Source: CAWBRT01 sp963696525
Lineage (GTDB): Bacteria; Acidobacteriota; Terriglobia; Terriglobales; Acidobacteriaceae
Length of the DNA: 64,000 bases
Direction: 5' to 3'
Assembly: GCA_963696525.1 (NCBI GenBank)
Contig: CAVOKO010000011.1
Span: forward strand, 186,001-250,000
Made by a program: the position numbers and the translations under genes. This document shows, piece by piece, positions 1 to 8,277 of the stretch. Position 1 is the stretch's first letter, and every line of letters starts with the position of its first letter. Below the pieces are notes generated by a model. The model worked only from the letters and a program-made list of their open reading frames with translations, did not search any database and was not told the DNA's origin.

Positions 1-1107
1 ATGGACATGATCGTCGCGAGCAAGGCTCCCATCATGATTCTGGGCGGCGGCGTGATCCTCTCCGACGCGACCGCTGAGTTCCGGGCGCTGGCGGAATACC
101 TGCAGATCCCCGTGATTATGACTTACATGGGCAAGGGCGGCCTGCCCTACAATCATCCGCTCAGCGCGGGACACGCCGGCATCCAGGTCGGCGGCCCTAT
201 GGGCAACAAGACCTTCCTCGAATCCGATCTTGTCATTGGCGTAGGCTGCCGCTTTACCGACCGCCATACCGGTAAGCTGGATGTTTACGTTGGCCAGCGG
301 AAATTCATCCATATCGATATTTCGCCCTCCCAGATCGGTAATGTGATCCAGGCGGATCTCGGAATCGTTTCCGACGCCAAGGCCGCACTGGCCGCTCTGC
401 TTCAGGAAGCGAAGAAGCGTGGATATCATCCCGCACCATCGGAAAGGGTGAAGCAACTGCCCAAATGCCGCGAGGCACTGGCGCGCAAAACCGACGCCGG
501 GGATTCGCCTATCCGGCCGCATCGTGTGTTTGGCGAACTCAACAAGTTTTTCCCGCCGAACACCATCTTTACCGCGGGCTGCGGCATTACACAGATCTGG
601 TCCGGTCAGTTGCAGGATATCGAACTGCCCCGCCGCTATATCCCTTCAGGTGGAGCGGGGACGCTCGGATACGAGGTTCCGGCCGCCATCGGAGCGAAAG
701 TCGCTTGCCCGAACGATCCGGTGGTGGCAGTCACCGGCGATGCCGGATTCCTCTTCATGGGCGAAGAGCTCGGCATGGCCGGGCAGCACGGCATACCGAT
801 CATTGTCGTGGTTGTGAACAACGGCAACCTGGGTCTCATCCGCCAGAATCAGAAGTACGCCTACAACTACGAGCACGGCATCCGTCTCCGCTATAAGGAC
901 GCTAACGACCCGATTCTGCCCGACCTGGTGAAGTTTACCGAGGCCTTTGGCGGCGAAGGTGAAAGAGTTTTCGACGCCAAGGACATTCCGGCAGCCTTCG
1001 CACGTGCCATGAAATCCAAGGTGCCCTACCTGGTCGACATCATCGTGGCTACCGACGCCGACTGTTCGATGGGACCGGCCATCAACGCCGTAAAAGAGTT
1101 CGTATAG
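1..1107 (+). CDS. gcl: Glyoxylate carboligase-type ThDP enzyme (5' end outside window)
   Basis: Thiamine-diphosphate enzyme of the acetolactate synthase superfamily. The best match from memory is glyoxylate carboligase (tartronate-semialdehyde synthase), which joins two glyoxylates with loss of CO2. The 368 visible residues cover the middle FAD/nucleotide-like domain and the C-terminal ThDP-binding domain. The ThDP/Mg motif begins GDAG at about residue 246 and ends in NNGNLG near 273. Segments such as RFTDRHTG, IHIDISPSQIG and DLGIVSDAKAAL closely follow E. coli Gcl, as does the SMG motif near the C-terminus. The family is about 590 residues, so roughly 200 N-terminal residues, including the position that distinguishes Gcl (Val instead of the catalytic Glu), lie upstream. 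The ATG at base 1 is internal. Another decarboxylating ThDP carboligase is possible. Confidence 0.8.
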   Translation: MDMIVASKAPIMILGGGVILSDATAEFRALAEYLQIPVIMTYMGKGGLPYNHPLSAGHAGIQVGGPMGNKTFLESDLVIGVGCRFTDRHTGKLDVYVGQRKFIHIDISPSQIGNVIQADLGIVSDAKAALAALLQEAKKRGYHPAPSERVKQLPKCREALARKTDAGDSPIRPHRVFGELNKFFPPNTIFTAGCGITQIWSGQLQDIELPRRYIPSGGAGTLGYEVPAAIGAKVACPNDPVVAVTGDAGFLFMGEELGMAGQHGIPIIVVVVNNGNLGLIRQNQKYAYNYEHGIRLRYKDANDPILPDLVKFTEAFGGEGERVFDAKDIPAAFARAMKSKVPYLVDIIVATDADCSMGPAINAVKEFV

Positions 1108-1128
1108 CAGAATTCTGCGGACAAAATC

Positions 1129-1163
1129 AAAGCGGCGGTCGAGTCTATCGGCCGCCGCTTTTT
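1129..1163 (+). terminator. Rho-independent terminator after the carboligase gene
   Basis: AAAGCGGCGG (1129-1138) pairs perfectly with CCGCCGCTTT (1152-1161), followed by further T residues. It begins 21 bases after the stop codon of the upstream gene. Confidence 0.85.
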
Positions 1164-1197
1164 ATCTGTTCGCCATTACCTTTCAAATCGGAGTCTG

Positions 1198-1225
1198 TTG
1201 ACACACCGAAATGAGTATGTAATGA
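1198..1225 (+). promoter_or_regulatory. Possible sigma-70-type promoter of the small downstream gene
   Basis: TTGACA (1198-1203), a 16-base spacer and TAATGA (1220-1225) lie about 40 bases before the start codon at 1267 and just after the upstream terminator. The -35 box is perfect and the -10 box is weak. This is inferred from position and similarity to consensus only. Confidence 0.35.
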
Positions 1226-1266
1226 TTGTCTCGTCAGTAATTTTGTTCTGACAAGGAGGACCATTC

Positions 1267-1497
1267 ATGCGCCCCGCATTTAGCGAGCCAGCGGATGTGG
1301 ATACCGATTGCGAAATTCGCCTGGGAACAGCGTCGTGGGATGATGGCCGAGGCGAAACAAAGTCAGTCAAATACACATGGTTTGATAAGAACGGAAAAGC
1401 TGCCCGCGGAGGCGAATTTCCGGTCGAAGCGCTGCCCCAAGCCCTGGATTTTGCGATCCGAAAAGGATATATTCGACTTTCTCACAAGTCGAGCTAG
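1267..1497 (+). CDS. Small conserved-looking protein of unknown function
   Basis: A 76-residue acidic-to-neutral soluble protein with no signal peptide and no membrane segment. The start is well supported: AAGGAGGA ends six bases before the ATG. A terminator and a possible promoter separate it from the upstream gene. The central part (KYTWFDKNGKAARGGEFPVE) is regular and looks like a small folded domain, but I do not recognise a characterised family and assign no function. A dispersed palindromic repeat follows downstream. Confidence 0.65.
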   Translation: MRPAFSEPADVDTDCEIRLGTASWDDGRGETKSVKYTWFDKNGKAARGGEFPVEALPQALDFAIRKGYIRLSHKSS

Positions 1498-1530
1498 AGC
1501 AATACTTAAGAGCGTAGTCGCGTTTTATGG

Positions 1531-1620
1531 GTGTCATCCTGAGGTGCAGCGAAGCGAAACCGAAGGATATGCTGTTATGCGCAAGCAAAAGCAGATCCCT
1601 CGCTCCGCTCGGGATGACAC
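1531..1620. repeat. Dispersed palindromic repeat (TGTCATCC family)
   Basis: GTGTCATCC (1531-1539) and GGATGACAC (1612-1620) are perfect inverted ends of a 90-bp non-coding element. The interior holds GCGAAGCGAAACCGAAGGAT and CTCGCTCCGCTCGGG, variants of the arms seen at 62860-63095 and elsewhere. Confidence 0.7.
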
Positions 1621-1689
1621 TTCGATAAAATCCGAGAGGGCCCTGATGGTTCAGAGCTCGAAGGTTTGAGTTCCTAATGCGGCCGGTTG

Positions 1690-1722
1690 CCCCATATCTG
1701 CCCATCGTTGGCAGATGTGGGG
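1690..1722. repeat. CCCCATATCTGCC hairpin (second dispersed palindrome family)
   Basis: CCCCATATCTGCC (1690-1702) pairs with GGCAGATGTGGGG (1710-1722) with a single G-T pair and a 7-base loop. Related copies lie at 11002-11034 and, as a half-site, near 14079-14092. Its place downstream of the minus-strand aminotransferase could also let it act as a transcript end. Confidence 0.6.
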
Positions 1723-1740
1723 TAGCTGATTCTGGCCCCT

Positions 1741-3090
1741 CTATCGGGCGCTCCCGACCAGGTTCGCGGTGCGGTGGGCGAACTCGGCGCCCTCCTTCAT
1801 TAGTTCCAGAGCCCGCAGAATTTGCGGTGCCTCTTCAAAGCCATATGACACCCTGAGCTGTCGTTTGCCGACCTCCGCCAGATCGCCTCGCCGATGCACG
1901 CAATACTCGCCCGGAATGTAGATGACGCGCGGCAAGCGGTTTTCCTTCGAACCATCCACCGCCGCGTCGCCGGTGGTACGGGTCAGGAAGTGGAAAAATG
2001 GCGAGGTGGGATGAGTCTCGATATCGCGAAATGTCAGGTAGTAATAGAATCCCGCGCTGCCGCCGCGCTGCTCCTGGAGGTAAGGTCCCAGGCTGCGCTG
2101 GATGCCATCCTTCACCGCGAGCGCTTTTTCGCGGTAGGCCGCGTTCACCACCCGTAGCTGTTCCTGAATGCGATTGTCCAAAAGATAGCTGGCCATCTCC
2201 TGCACGAACAGCGGCGCGCTGAATCCGCTGTCGCTGGTCTTCTCGATCATGGCGTGCATGAATGGACTATTCGGCCCGAGCAGGTAGCCAATACGCAACC
2301 CCGGCGCCAGAATCTTGGACAACGTCGCGATTTCGTAGACAATCCCGAGCTCGTCATAAGGCAAGGCAGAGGCAAACGGTTCGGCCAGAGGGTCGTGCAG
2401 CAGCAGTTCATAGGCAAGATCGTAGAAAATCGGAATCAGACGGTTCTGCCGCCGCGATTCGCGGGCTACAACCTCGTACAATTCCCTACGCCGCCGGTTC
2501 GACAGAATCGTACCCGACGGATTATTCACGGTCACCACATAGAAAAACGAAATCTGGTCAGCCGCCGAGCCCAGGGCGCGCAGTTTGCGCTCGAGCAACT
2601 TTACGTCCAGGCCCTCCGCGTCCTCCGGAACCGGAAGAATCTCGAATCCCTTGCGTTCGAGCACATCGGCGTAAATGTAATAAGTTGGGTCCGAGGTCAC
2701 CACGATCCCCGGCGCCAGCACTTGCGCCAGTCCATCGAGGATGCTGGTCGCGCCGCAGGCGCCAATCGCCAAACGCTTACGCTCGATCGTGGCCTCGTCC
2801 AATTGCCCGATCTTCATGGTGGTAAGGAAACGGCGAATCGACGCGAGCAAGTTTGCCGAGCCAACGGGAGAGCCATAGTTGAACGCCTGCCGGTACTTAA
2901 CGCCGTCGCGCCCGACCGCCTGCAGCGCGTCCATCAGTTCGGGGACAGGAATGGTCTTCTCGTTGACGTAACCAACCCCGAGATTGACGTCTACGCCATC
3001 GCGAAAGTCATGCGCGAACTCGGACAATAAACGGCTGACCGGCGAAGGATGGGTCGAAGCCTGGCCATAGCTGGAAAGACGAATTTGCAT
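1741..3090 (-). CDS. PLP-dependent class I/II aminotransferase
   Basis: A 449-residue fold-type I aminotransferase, expected to move an amino group between an amino acid and a 2-oxo acid in the cytoplasm. Visible family marks are the NNPSG substrate/cofactor motif near residue 191, FYDLAY (PLP-pyridine Asp and Tyr) near 224, and SKILAPGLRIGYLLG with the Schiff-base lysine near 259. The C-terminal RVSYGF supplies the substrate-carboxylate Arg. Length is typical of the LysN/AraT-like group. The substrate cannot be read from sequence and the gene has no pathway neighbours: divergent rraA lies upstream and repeats lie downstream. Confidence 0.85.
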   Translation of the reverse strand: MQIRLSSYGQASTHPSPVSRLLSEFAHDFRDGVDVNLGVGYVNEKTIPVPELMDALQAVGRDGVKYRQAFNYGSPVGSANLLASIRRFLTTMKIGQLDEATIERKRLAIGACGATSILDGLAQVLAPGIVVTSDPTYYIYADVLERKGFEILPVPEDAEGLDVKLLERKLRALGSAADQISFFYVVTVNNPSGTILSNRRRRELYEVVARESRRQNRLIPIFYDLAYELLLHDPLAEPFASALPYDELGIVYEIATLSKILAPGLRIGYLLGPNSPFMHAMIEKTSDSGFSAPLFVQEMASYLLDNRIQEQLRVVNAAYREKALAVKDGIQRSLGPYLQEQRGGSAGFYYYLTFRDIETHPTSPFFHFLTRTTGDAAVDGSKENRLPRVIYIPGEYCVHRRGDLAEVGKRQLRVSYGFEEAPQILRALELMKEGAEFAHRTANLVGSAR

Positions 3091-3229
3091 GGCTTGATAC
3101 TACTACGGAGCGGCCCCGAACGTAAGATCTCGATGCCACCCCTGCCGAAATTTGGCTCGTGATACATTTGGCGGGATACAGCAACCCGGGTACCGTTTTA
3201 GTGATTTTCCATGGAGGATTGGAGCCGAT

Positions 3230-3715
3230 ATGAGTTTCAAGACAACCGACCTTTGCGATCAATTTGAAAAAACCGTACGGGTGTTCACCCCGATCTTTCG
3301 CGATTTCGGAGGTCGCATCAGCTTTCAGGGCGAAGCGGTCACGGTGAAATGTTTCGAGGACAATTCGCGGATCAAGGAACTGAGCGCCACTCCCGGAAGC
3401 GGCAAGGTTCTGGTCGTCGACGGCGGCGGAAGTCCACGCTGCGCGCTGCTGGGAGATATGATTGCCGCCGACCTGGTCAAGAACGGCTGGGAAGGAGTCG
3501 TGATGTTCGCCTACGTGCGCGACAAGGCCGCCCTGGCCGGCTTGAACATCGGAGTGAAAGCCCTTGGCAACATCCCCAAAAGGTCATTCAAGCGGGCCGA
3601 AGGACAGGTCAACATCCCGATTGAAATCGGCGGCCTCGTCTGCCATCCTGGCGACCGCATTTACGCCGACGAGGATGGCGTCATCATCGTCAACGAAAGC
3701 GTCCCTGGCAAGTAA
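3230..3715 (+). CDS. rraA: RraA family protein (RNase activity regulator / HMG-aldolase fold)
   Basis: A 161-residue protein almost collinear with E. coli RraA, which binds and inhibits RNase E. The shared blocks are FGGR (27-30), VKCFEDN (39-45), VLVVDGGGS (60-68) and GDRIYADEDGVI. The family also includes Mg-dependent 4-hydroxy-4-methyl-2-oxoglutarate aldolases. Here the metal/substrate pair Arg97-Asp98 is present where E. coli RraA, from memory, has Arg-Gln, so residual aldolase activity is conceivable. The ATG at 3230 is preferred over an in-frame start at 3152 because GGAG sits five bases before it and similarity begins there. It is transcribed divergently from the aminotransferase and ends in a repeat cluster. 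Confidence 0.85.
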   Translation: MSFKTTDLCDQFEKTVRVFTPIFRDFGGRISFQGEAVTVKCFEDNSRIKELSATPGSGKVLVVDGGGSPRCALLGDMIAADLVKNGWEGVVMFAYVRDKAALAGLNIGVKALGNIPKRSFKRAEGQVNIPIEIGGLVCHPGDRIYADEDGVIIVNESVPGK

Positions 3716-3754
3716 TCCGCCGCGGCTTGCCGCAAAAATGGCTGGACGACCCCA

Positions 3755-3858
3755 CCCAACGAAAACCACGTTGGGTTGGCCACCCGGCCCGTTTTGCGGG
3801 TGCCCCGCGTCCCGTCCGGCTTTTGTCGGGGTCCCCTGCGAGGCTCGGCTCGCTGGGG
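3755..3858. repeat. Cluster of short palindromes between convergent genes
   Basis: Successive hairpins CCCAACG/CGTTGGG (3755-3775), CACCCG/CGGGTG (3781-3802) and CCCC..GAG/CTC..GGGG (3833-3858). The last module (GAGGCTCGGCTCG flanked by CCCC/GGGG) recurs at about 60059-60086 and 62912-62936. Confidence 0.6.
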
Positions 3859-3935
3859 TGATTGGGACTGACGTTGGGTAGTTGCTCGCCGGGATGATGT
3901 TTCGGCGCTTCTAACCTGGATTGCTGCTATTCGAG

Positions 3936-4634
3936 TTATCCGGCGACGGCCGCGCGAGCCTGGGTCTCGATCGGACTCTCTGAGCCCGCGCCAAACAAAA
4001 CGCCGGCAATCGCAGTTGCCTCGCGGATGAAGTCGGGCCATGCCTCAAGCTTCAGACGGGTGCAAGGACGGTAGGCAAAGACCCAATCGGCGCTCGATTC
4101 AATGCAGAGGTTTTTGGCATAGCCTTCCAGTGCCGAAAGCTTACGGGACGTAAGCAAGTCACGGGCGTTGTCTTTCGCCGCGCACTGCAGAAGACAGCGT
4201 TTGCCGAACTCACATTCGGTTTCGCCGTTGGCGTCCTGGCCGGCGATGCGCGTCTTGAGACCTTGCAGCAAGTCTTTGGCGCCAATCCGGAAGCGTGGGA
4301 GCCGTCCGGTGGGAGAGCGGAAAGCGGCAATGGTGACCGCGTTGACCGATTGGCAGTGCTGGCCATAGCAAATCAGGTTAAAGATAACCGCTGGAGAGTC
4401 GCCGATCTTGCCGGTCATCATACGGCTGACGATAGCGGAGGGATCGCAGCGCAGAACCGAGAGTCCGCGAACCTCCGAGCCGTCGAAGGGACTACTGTTG
4501 TCGTCGAAGGAAAAGCCCAGTTCCTGGGCGCGCTCGTCGAGCGTTCTTAAATGCTGCCGCCGATACCAACCCACAATAATCGCAGCCGCGATGAGCAGGA
4601 CTATCCAGCAGCCGATCAGTATAAGGCCGTACAT
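3936..4634 (-). CDS. Hypothetical single-pass membrane protein
   Basis: A 232-residue protein with one N-terminal membrane segment (about residues 3-23) followed by a basic stretch, so the soluble remainder probably lies in the cytoplasm. The soluble part has several cysteines (for example CEFGKRCLLQC near 142-152) but no motif I can name. It is convergent with rraA across the palindrome cluster. The reading frame is long and has the codon use of its neighbours, so it is likely genuine. Function unknown. Confidence 0.7.
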   Translation of the reverse strand: MYGLILIGCWIVLLIAAAIIVGWYRRQHLRTLDERAQELGFSFDDNSSPFDGSEVRGLSVLRCDPSAIVSRMMTGKIGDSPAVIFNLICYGQHCQSVNAVTIAAFRSPTGRLPRFRIGAKDLLQGLKTRIAGQDANGETECEFGKRCLLQCAAKDNARDLLTSRKLSALEGYAKNLCIESSADWVFAYRPCTRLKLEAWPDFIREATAIAGVLFGAGSESPIETQARAAVAG

Positions 4635-4959
4635 CTGATCCCCTCCACAGTGAATCCCCTCACTTGGGCGAACTCACTCCGTACAGGGTCTCGGGACCAT
4701 CCGCACCCGGCGGGACGGTATTAAAACCGTGACTATCTATATAACTCCCCTGCTCCCATAGCCGTGATAGGAGTCATAACCGCCTGTGACTGAGGGTAAA
4801 ATCGAATGATGCATTATGCAACAGTGCAGATTTGGTCTCAGGGTGACGTGTCATTGGCAAACCAGCTCACTACCTGCCAGTCCTGGCAGTGTTCACAGAC
4901 CGCCGTGGGTGTAAAATCCGCTTCTCGGATCAGGCGCTGCGCCGGTCCATGGAGGAAGC
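4635..4959. other. Intergenic region between divergent genes
   Basis: 325 bases upstream of both the membrane-protein gene (minus) and the channel gene (plus). It must hold their promoters. I see no convincing -35/-10 pair, repeat or RNA gene. Confidence 0.4.
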
Positions 4960-5958
4960 GTGAGGGCTCGGCGTAAGATCGTGGTTCTGGCTGCGGCCAT
5001 CGCCGTTGTCATGTTCATCGGAACCCTCGGCTTTCACCGCCTTGAGGGCACATCCCTGTTCGACTCCTTTTACCTGGTGCTCACCACCTTCACTACCATA
5101 GGCTACCAGGGGCCGGCCTCGCACAGCGGCCGTGTGTTGAACTGTTTCCTCATTATTATCGGTGTAGGCTTGGTTTTCCTGCTGCTCGGGGCGGTGACCC
5201 AGGCTTTGCTAGAATTCGAATTCAGAGAATTGCTCGGCAGGCGAAAAATGGAGCGCGACATCGGCCGTTTGAAGGATCATTACATTATCTGCGGTGCTGG
5301 CCGCGTCGGGCGGAGTGTGGCACGCGAGCTGGCACGGCGTCCCGTTCCTTTCGTCATGATCGAAAACGATCTAGCGAAAGCCGATCATTATCGCGACGAG
5401 TTCCTGATACTTGCCGGCGACGCCTCGCGCGAAAGCGTGCTGCGGCAGGCGGGTATTGAGCACGCCGCCGGCCTGGTGGCGGCAACCACCACCGACGCCG
5501 CCAATACCTACATTGTGCTGGCGGCGCGCAGCTTGAACTCCAAATTGAAGATCATTGCCCGTGAGAGCGAGGAACACGCGGAGAAGCACCTGCGCTCGGC
5601 TGGGGCCGACGAGGTCGTTTCTCCCTACGCTTTTATCGGCTACCGCATTGCGCATTCCTTCCTTCGTCCCAACGTGCTGGACTTCATGAAGCTGGCCATG
5701 ATCCAGGAAGAAGAGCTGGGTCTCGATATCGAAGAGGTCCGCGTCGGTGAGGGCAGCGTTTTTGTCGGCAAGACGATTCGCACTTCGAAGCTGCGGCAGG
5801 ATTTCGGAATCATCGTGCTGGCCGTTAAACGCGAGGGCCAAAAAATGATGTTCAACCCCAACTCGACCGATCCGATCCTGGCGGGCGACTTCCTGGTCGT
5901 CATGGGAGATCCGGCCAAACTCCGCGAGGTGTTGAGCTTGGCGGGGGCACGCGCATGA
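4960..5958 (+). CDS. Potassium channel with RCK/TrkA domains
   Basis: A 332-residue two-transmembrane K+ channel. TM1 is about 7-25, the pore loop carries TTIGYQG (45-51, the selectivity filter in a GYx variant), and TM2 is about 58-82. A Rossmann-type RCK N-terminal domain follows, with nucleotide motif GAGRVGRS (112-119), then an RCK-C domain to the end. This MthK/Kch-like layout is gated by a cytoplasmic ligand. Translation starts at a GTG (4960) preceded by GGAGG. The stop overlaps the next start by four bases (ATGA), so the two genes are probably translationally coupled. Confidence 0.9.
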   Translation: MRARRKIVVLAAAIAVVMFIGTLGFHRLEGTSLFDSFYLVLTTFTTIGYQGPASHSGRVLNCFLIIIGVGLVFLLLGAVTQALLEFEFRELLGRRKMERDIGRLKDHYIICGAGRVGRSVARELARRPVPFVMIENDLAKADHYRDEFLILAGDASRESVLRQAGIEHAAGLVAATTTDAANTYIVLAARSLNSKLKIIARESEEHAEKHLRSAGADEVVSPYAFIGYRIAHSFLRPNVLDFMKLAMIQEEELGLDIEEVRVGEGSVFVGKTIRTSKLRQDFGIIVLAVKREGQKMMFNPNSTDPILAGDFLVVMGDPAKLREVLSLAGARA

Positions 5959-7520
5959 AAATTACAACTGCGGCGGAGATGCGGGAAATCGACCGGCTCA
6001 CCACCGAACGCTTCGCTGTCCATTCGCTGACGCTGATGGAAAATGCCGGCTCGGCGGTTGCAAATTTAGTGCGCGAGCAGTTCGCCGAAGCGTCGCGAAT
6101 CGCGATTGTTTGCGGCAAAGGGAACAATGGCGGAGACGGCTTCGTCGCCGCCCGCAAGCTCCACCAAGCCGGCAAAGTAGTCGAAGTGCTGCTGCTCGCC
6201 GATCCGGCTGAATTGCGCGGCGATGCGGCCAAAATGTTTGCCCGGCTGCCCTTGCGCCCGGTCGTCGTCCGTAACGAGCAGGAACTCATCAACGAACTTT
6301 CGCGGGGTCTGGGTAATGCCGAGCTGATTATCGATGCGATTCTCGGAACCGGTTTTCGTCCACCAGTGTCCGGGCTTTATGCCCAGGCAATCGATGCCAT
6401 CAATCGCACTTTCGCCAAAGTGTTGGCCGTGGACATTCCCTCCGGCGCCGATGCCGACGCGCTGACGGCGCAGTCTGGCGCCATTGTCCGGGCGGATGCA
6501 ATTGTGACCTTCACCGCCCCGCGGCCCGCGCACCTCTTTGGAAACCTCTCGTCGGGGCCCCTCGTGGTGGCTGCCATCGGTTCGCCTCCGGAGGCCATCG
6601 AATCCGCCCTGAATCTGTTCGCCATCACCGCCCAGGATGTGGCTCCACTGCTGGCCGCGCGCGCCCCCGACGCCAACAAAGGCCGCTTTGGACACGTGCT
6701 GGTGATCGGCGGTTCACTGGGAAAATCTGGCGCCCCTGCCATGGCGGGCATGGCAGCCTTGCGCGCCGGCGCCGGACTGGTGACGGTGTCCACAACCCGT
6801 TCGGCCTTGCCGCTGGTGGCAGGCCACGCGCCGGAGTTGATGACGGAGCCGTTGTCGGAGACCGCAACCGGCGCTCTCGGAGAGCTTGCTTTAGGCGATT
6901 TGCCGGAGGTGATGAAAGCCAAGACGGTGATCGCCATCGGCCCCGGTCTTGGCCGCCATATCGAGACCGCCGAACTGGTGCGGGATGTCGTACTGAACAC
7001 CACCGTGCCCACCGTGATCGACGCCGATGGCCTCAACGCATTCGAGGGCTTGGCCAAGCTGCTGAGCGGGAAGCGACGAACCTTGGTTCTGACTCCGCAT
7101 CCCGGCGAGATGGCGAGACTGACAGGGACGTCGGTGAGCCAAGTGCAAGCCGACCGGCTGGGCATGGCACGCCGCTTCAGTCGCGAGCATGCCTGCATCC
7201 TGGTTCTCAAAGGACACAGAAGCATCGTAGCCTTGCCGGACGGCGAGGCTTGGATCAATCCTACCGGCAATGCCGGCATGGCAACCGGGGGTACCGGCGA
7301 TGTCCTCACCGGGATGGTCGCCGGATTGTTGGCGCAGTTTCCCGAGCGCCCAGAACTGGCGGTCTCTGCCGCGGTGTATCTGCATGGCATGGCTGGCGAC
7401 GTGGCGCGTGACCAACTGGGTGAGCTGGCGATGATCGCCACCGACCTGCTGCATAGCTTGCCGGAAGCGATGCGGCGCACCACTGCCTGGTCATGCCAGA
7501 AGCTGATGCGCATCTCATAA
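5955..7520 (+). CDS. nnrD: Bifunctional NAD(P)H-hydrate epimerase/dehydratase
   Basis: Repairs damaged NAD(P)HX. The N-terminal YjeF/NnrE epimerase domain (about 1-215) has GKGNNGGDG at 54-62. The C-terminal NnrD domain has the ribokinase-like fold, with GPGLGR and GGTGDVLTG near 445, and performs ADP- or ATP-dependent dehydration. At 521 residues it has the normal length of the fused bacterial enzyme. It overlaps the channel gene upstream by four bases, and tsaE follows 155 bases downstream, a common bacterial neighbourhood (nnrD-tsaE). No pathway partners are needed. Confidence 0.93.
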   Translation: MKITTAAEMREIDRLTTERFAVHSLTLMENAGSAVANLVREQFAEASRIAIVCGKGNNGGDGFVAARKLHQAGKVVEVLLLADPAELRGDAAKMFARLPLRPVVVRNEQELINELSRGLGNAELIIDAILGTGFRPPVSGLYAQAIDAINRTFAKVLAVDIPSGADADALTAQSGAIVRADAIVTFTAPRPAHLFGNLSSGPLVVAAIGSPPEAIESALNLFAITAQDVAPLLAARAPDANKGRFGHVLVIGGSLGKSGAPAMAGMAALRAGAGLVTVSTTRSALPLVAGHAPELMTEPLSETATGALGELALGDLPEVMKAKTVIAIGPGLGRHIETAELVRDVVLNTTVPTVIDADGLNAFEGLAKLLSGKRRTLVLTPHPGEMARLTGTSVSQVQADRLGMARRFSREHACILVLKGHRSIVALPDGEAWINPTGNAGMATGGTGDVLTGMVAGLLAQFPERPELAVSAAVYLHGMAGDVARDQLGELAMIATDLLHSLPEAMRRTTAWSCQKLMRIS

Positions 7521-7591
7521 ATTACACAGGTTTTTGGGCGGTTGAGCCGGGTCCGTCAGGTGTATCCGGGTTGCTGCGGGTAAGTCCGTTG

Positions 7592-7622
7592 GGTGTCATG
7601 CTGAACGTAGTGAAGCATCCCG
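7592..7622. repeat. Half copy of the dispersed TGTCAT repeat
   Basis: GGTGTCATGCTGAACGTAGT followed by GAAGCATCCCG matches one arm of the repeat family. No opposite arm is seen before the next gene. Confidence 0.5.
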
Positions 7623-7675
7623 GCACGGCGCGGGGCTGATGTGCAGCCGCGGGAATTCATCGAAAAGTCGGCTTG

Positions 7676-8143
7676 ATGCAAAAACAATTTCTCACCCATT
7701 CCGCGGAAGAGACCATCGAACTGGGCCGCACGCTCGCCCCGCTGTTGCGCGACGCCAGAATCGTGCTGCTCCGAGGCGATCTCGGAAGCGGCAAAACCAC
7801 CGTGGTAAAGGGCATCGCCGAAGCCTTCGAGGCCGCCGAGCAGGAAGACGTTACCAGCCCGACTTTCACGCTTGTCCACGAGTATCGCGGTCCCGAGCGC
7901 AGCCTCTTCCACATTGATCTCTACCGCATCGAGACCCTGCGCGAGTTGGAGACGCTCGGACTCGACGACCTCATCCGCGAGGAAGGCAATATCCTGCTGA
8001 TCGAGTGGGGAGAAAAATTCGAACGCCTGCTCCGTGAACGCGATGTCGAGATCGCCATCGAGCGCCTCGGCGACGAAGATCGCCGATTCACCATAGATCA
8101 GCGCCCCAGCGACGAAACCCACCGTCCCCCCACCGTCGCGTAA
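7676..8143 (+). CDS. tsaE: tRNA threonylcarbamoyladenosine biosynthesis ATPase TsaE
   Basis: A 155-residue P-loop ATPase that works with TsaB, TsaC and TsaD to form t6A37 on ANN-decoding tRNAs. The Walker A motif is GDLGSGKTT (34-42). The TsaE marks SPTF near 60 and HIDLYR near 79 follow, then IEWGEKF. The ATG at 7676 is preferred over an adjacent in-frame TTG at 7673. The C-terminal tail (about 20 residues, Pro/Arg rich) is longer than usual and probably unstructured. TsaB and TsaD are not in the window. Confidence 0.92.
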   Translation: MQKQFLTHSAEETIELGRTLAPLLRDARIVLLRGDLGSGKTTVVKGIAEAFEAAEQEDVTSPTFTLVHEYRGPERSLFHIDLYRIETLRELETLGLDDLIREEGNILLIEWGEKFERLLRERDVEIAIERLGDEDRRFTIDQRPSDETHRPPTVA

Positions 8144-8169
8144 AGGTAAAGACCCCTCTACCGAAGCCG

Positions 8170-8184
8170 CTGAATCAGATTCAG
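8170..8184. promoter_or_regulatory. Perfect 15-bp palindrome CTGAATC-A-GATTCAG
   Basis: Lies 27 bases after tsaE, between convergent genes. It could be a weak hairpin or a protein-binding site. No T-run follows, so it is not a typical terminator. Confidence 0.3.
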
Positions 8185-8277
8185 TTAAAATCTTCTGAGT
8201 CGGCTCCTAGTTTCCTGAGCAAACACGGGTACTGTCAATGGGTAGTGTTTGAAATATCGCTCCCCTGATCGACCACC

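Noticed and set aside
2254..3030. 258-codon frame antisense to the aminotransferase
   Set aside because: Gln/Arg/Asn-rich composition, no start signal and full overlap with a conserved gene.
6377..7513. 378-codon frame antisense to nnrD
   Set aside because: Low-complexity Ser/Ala/Pro product, a shadow of a well-defined enzyme gene.
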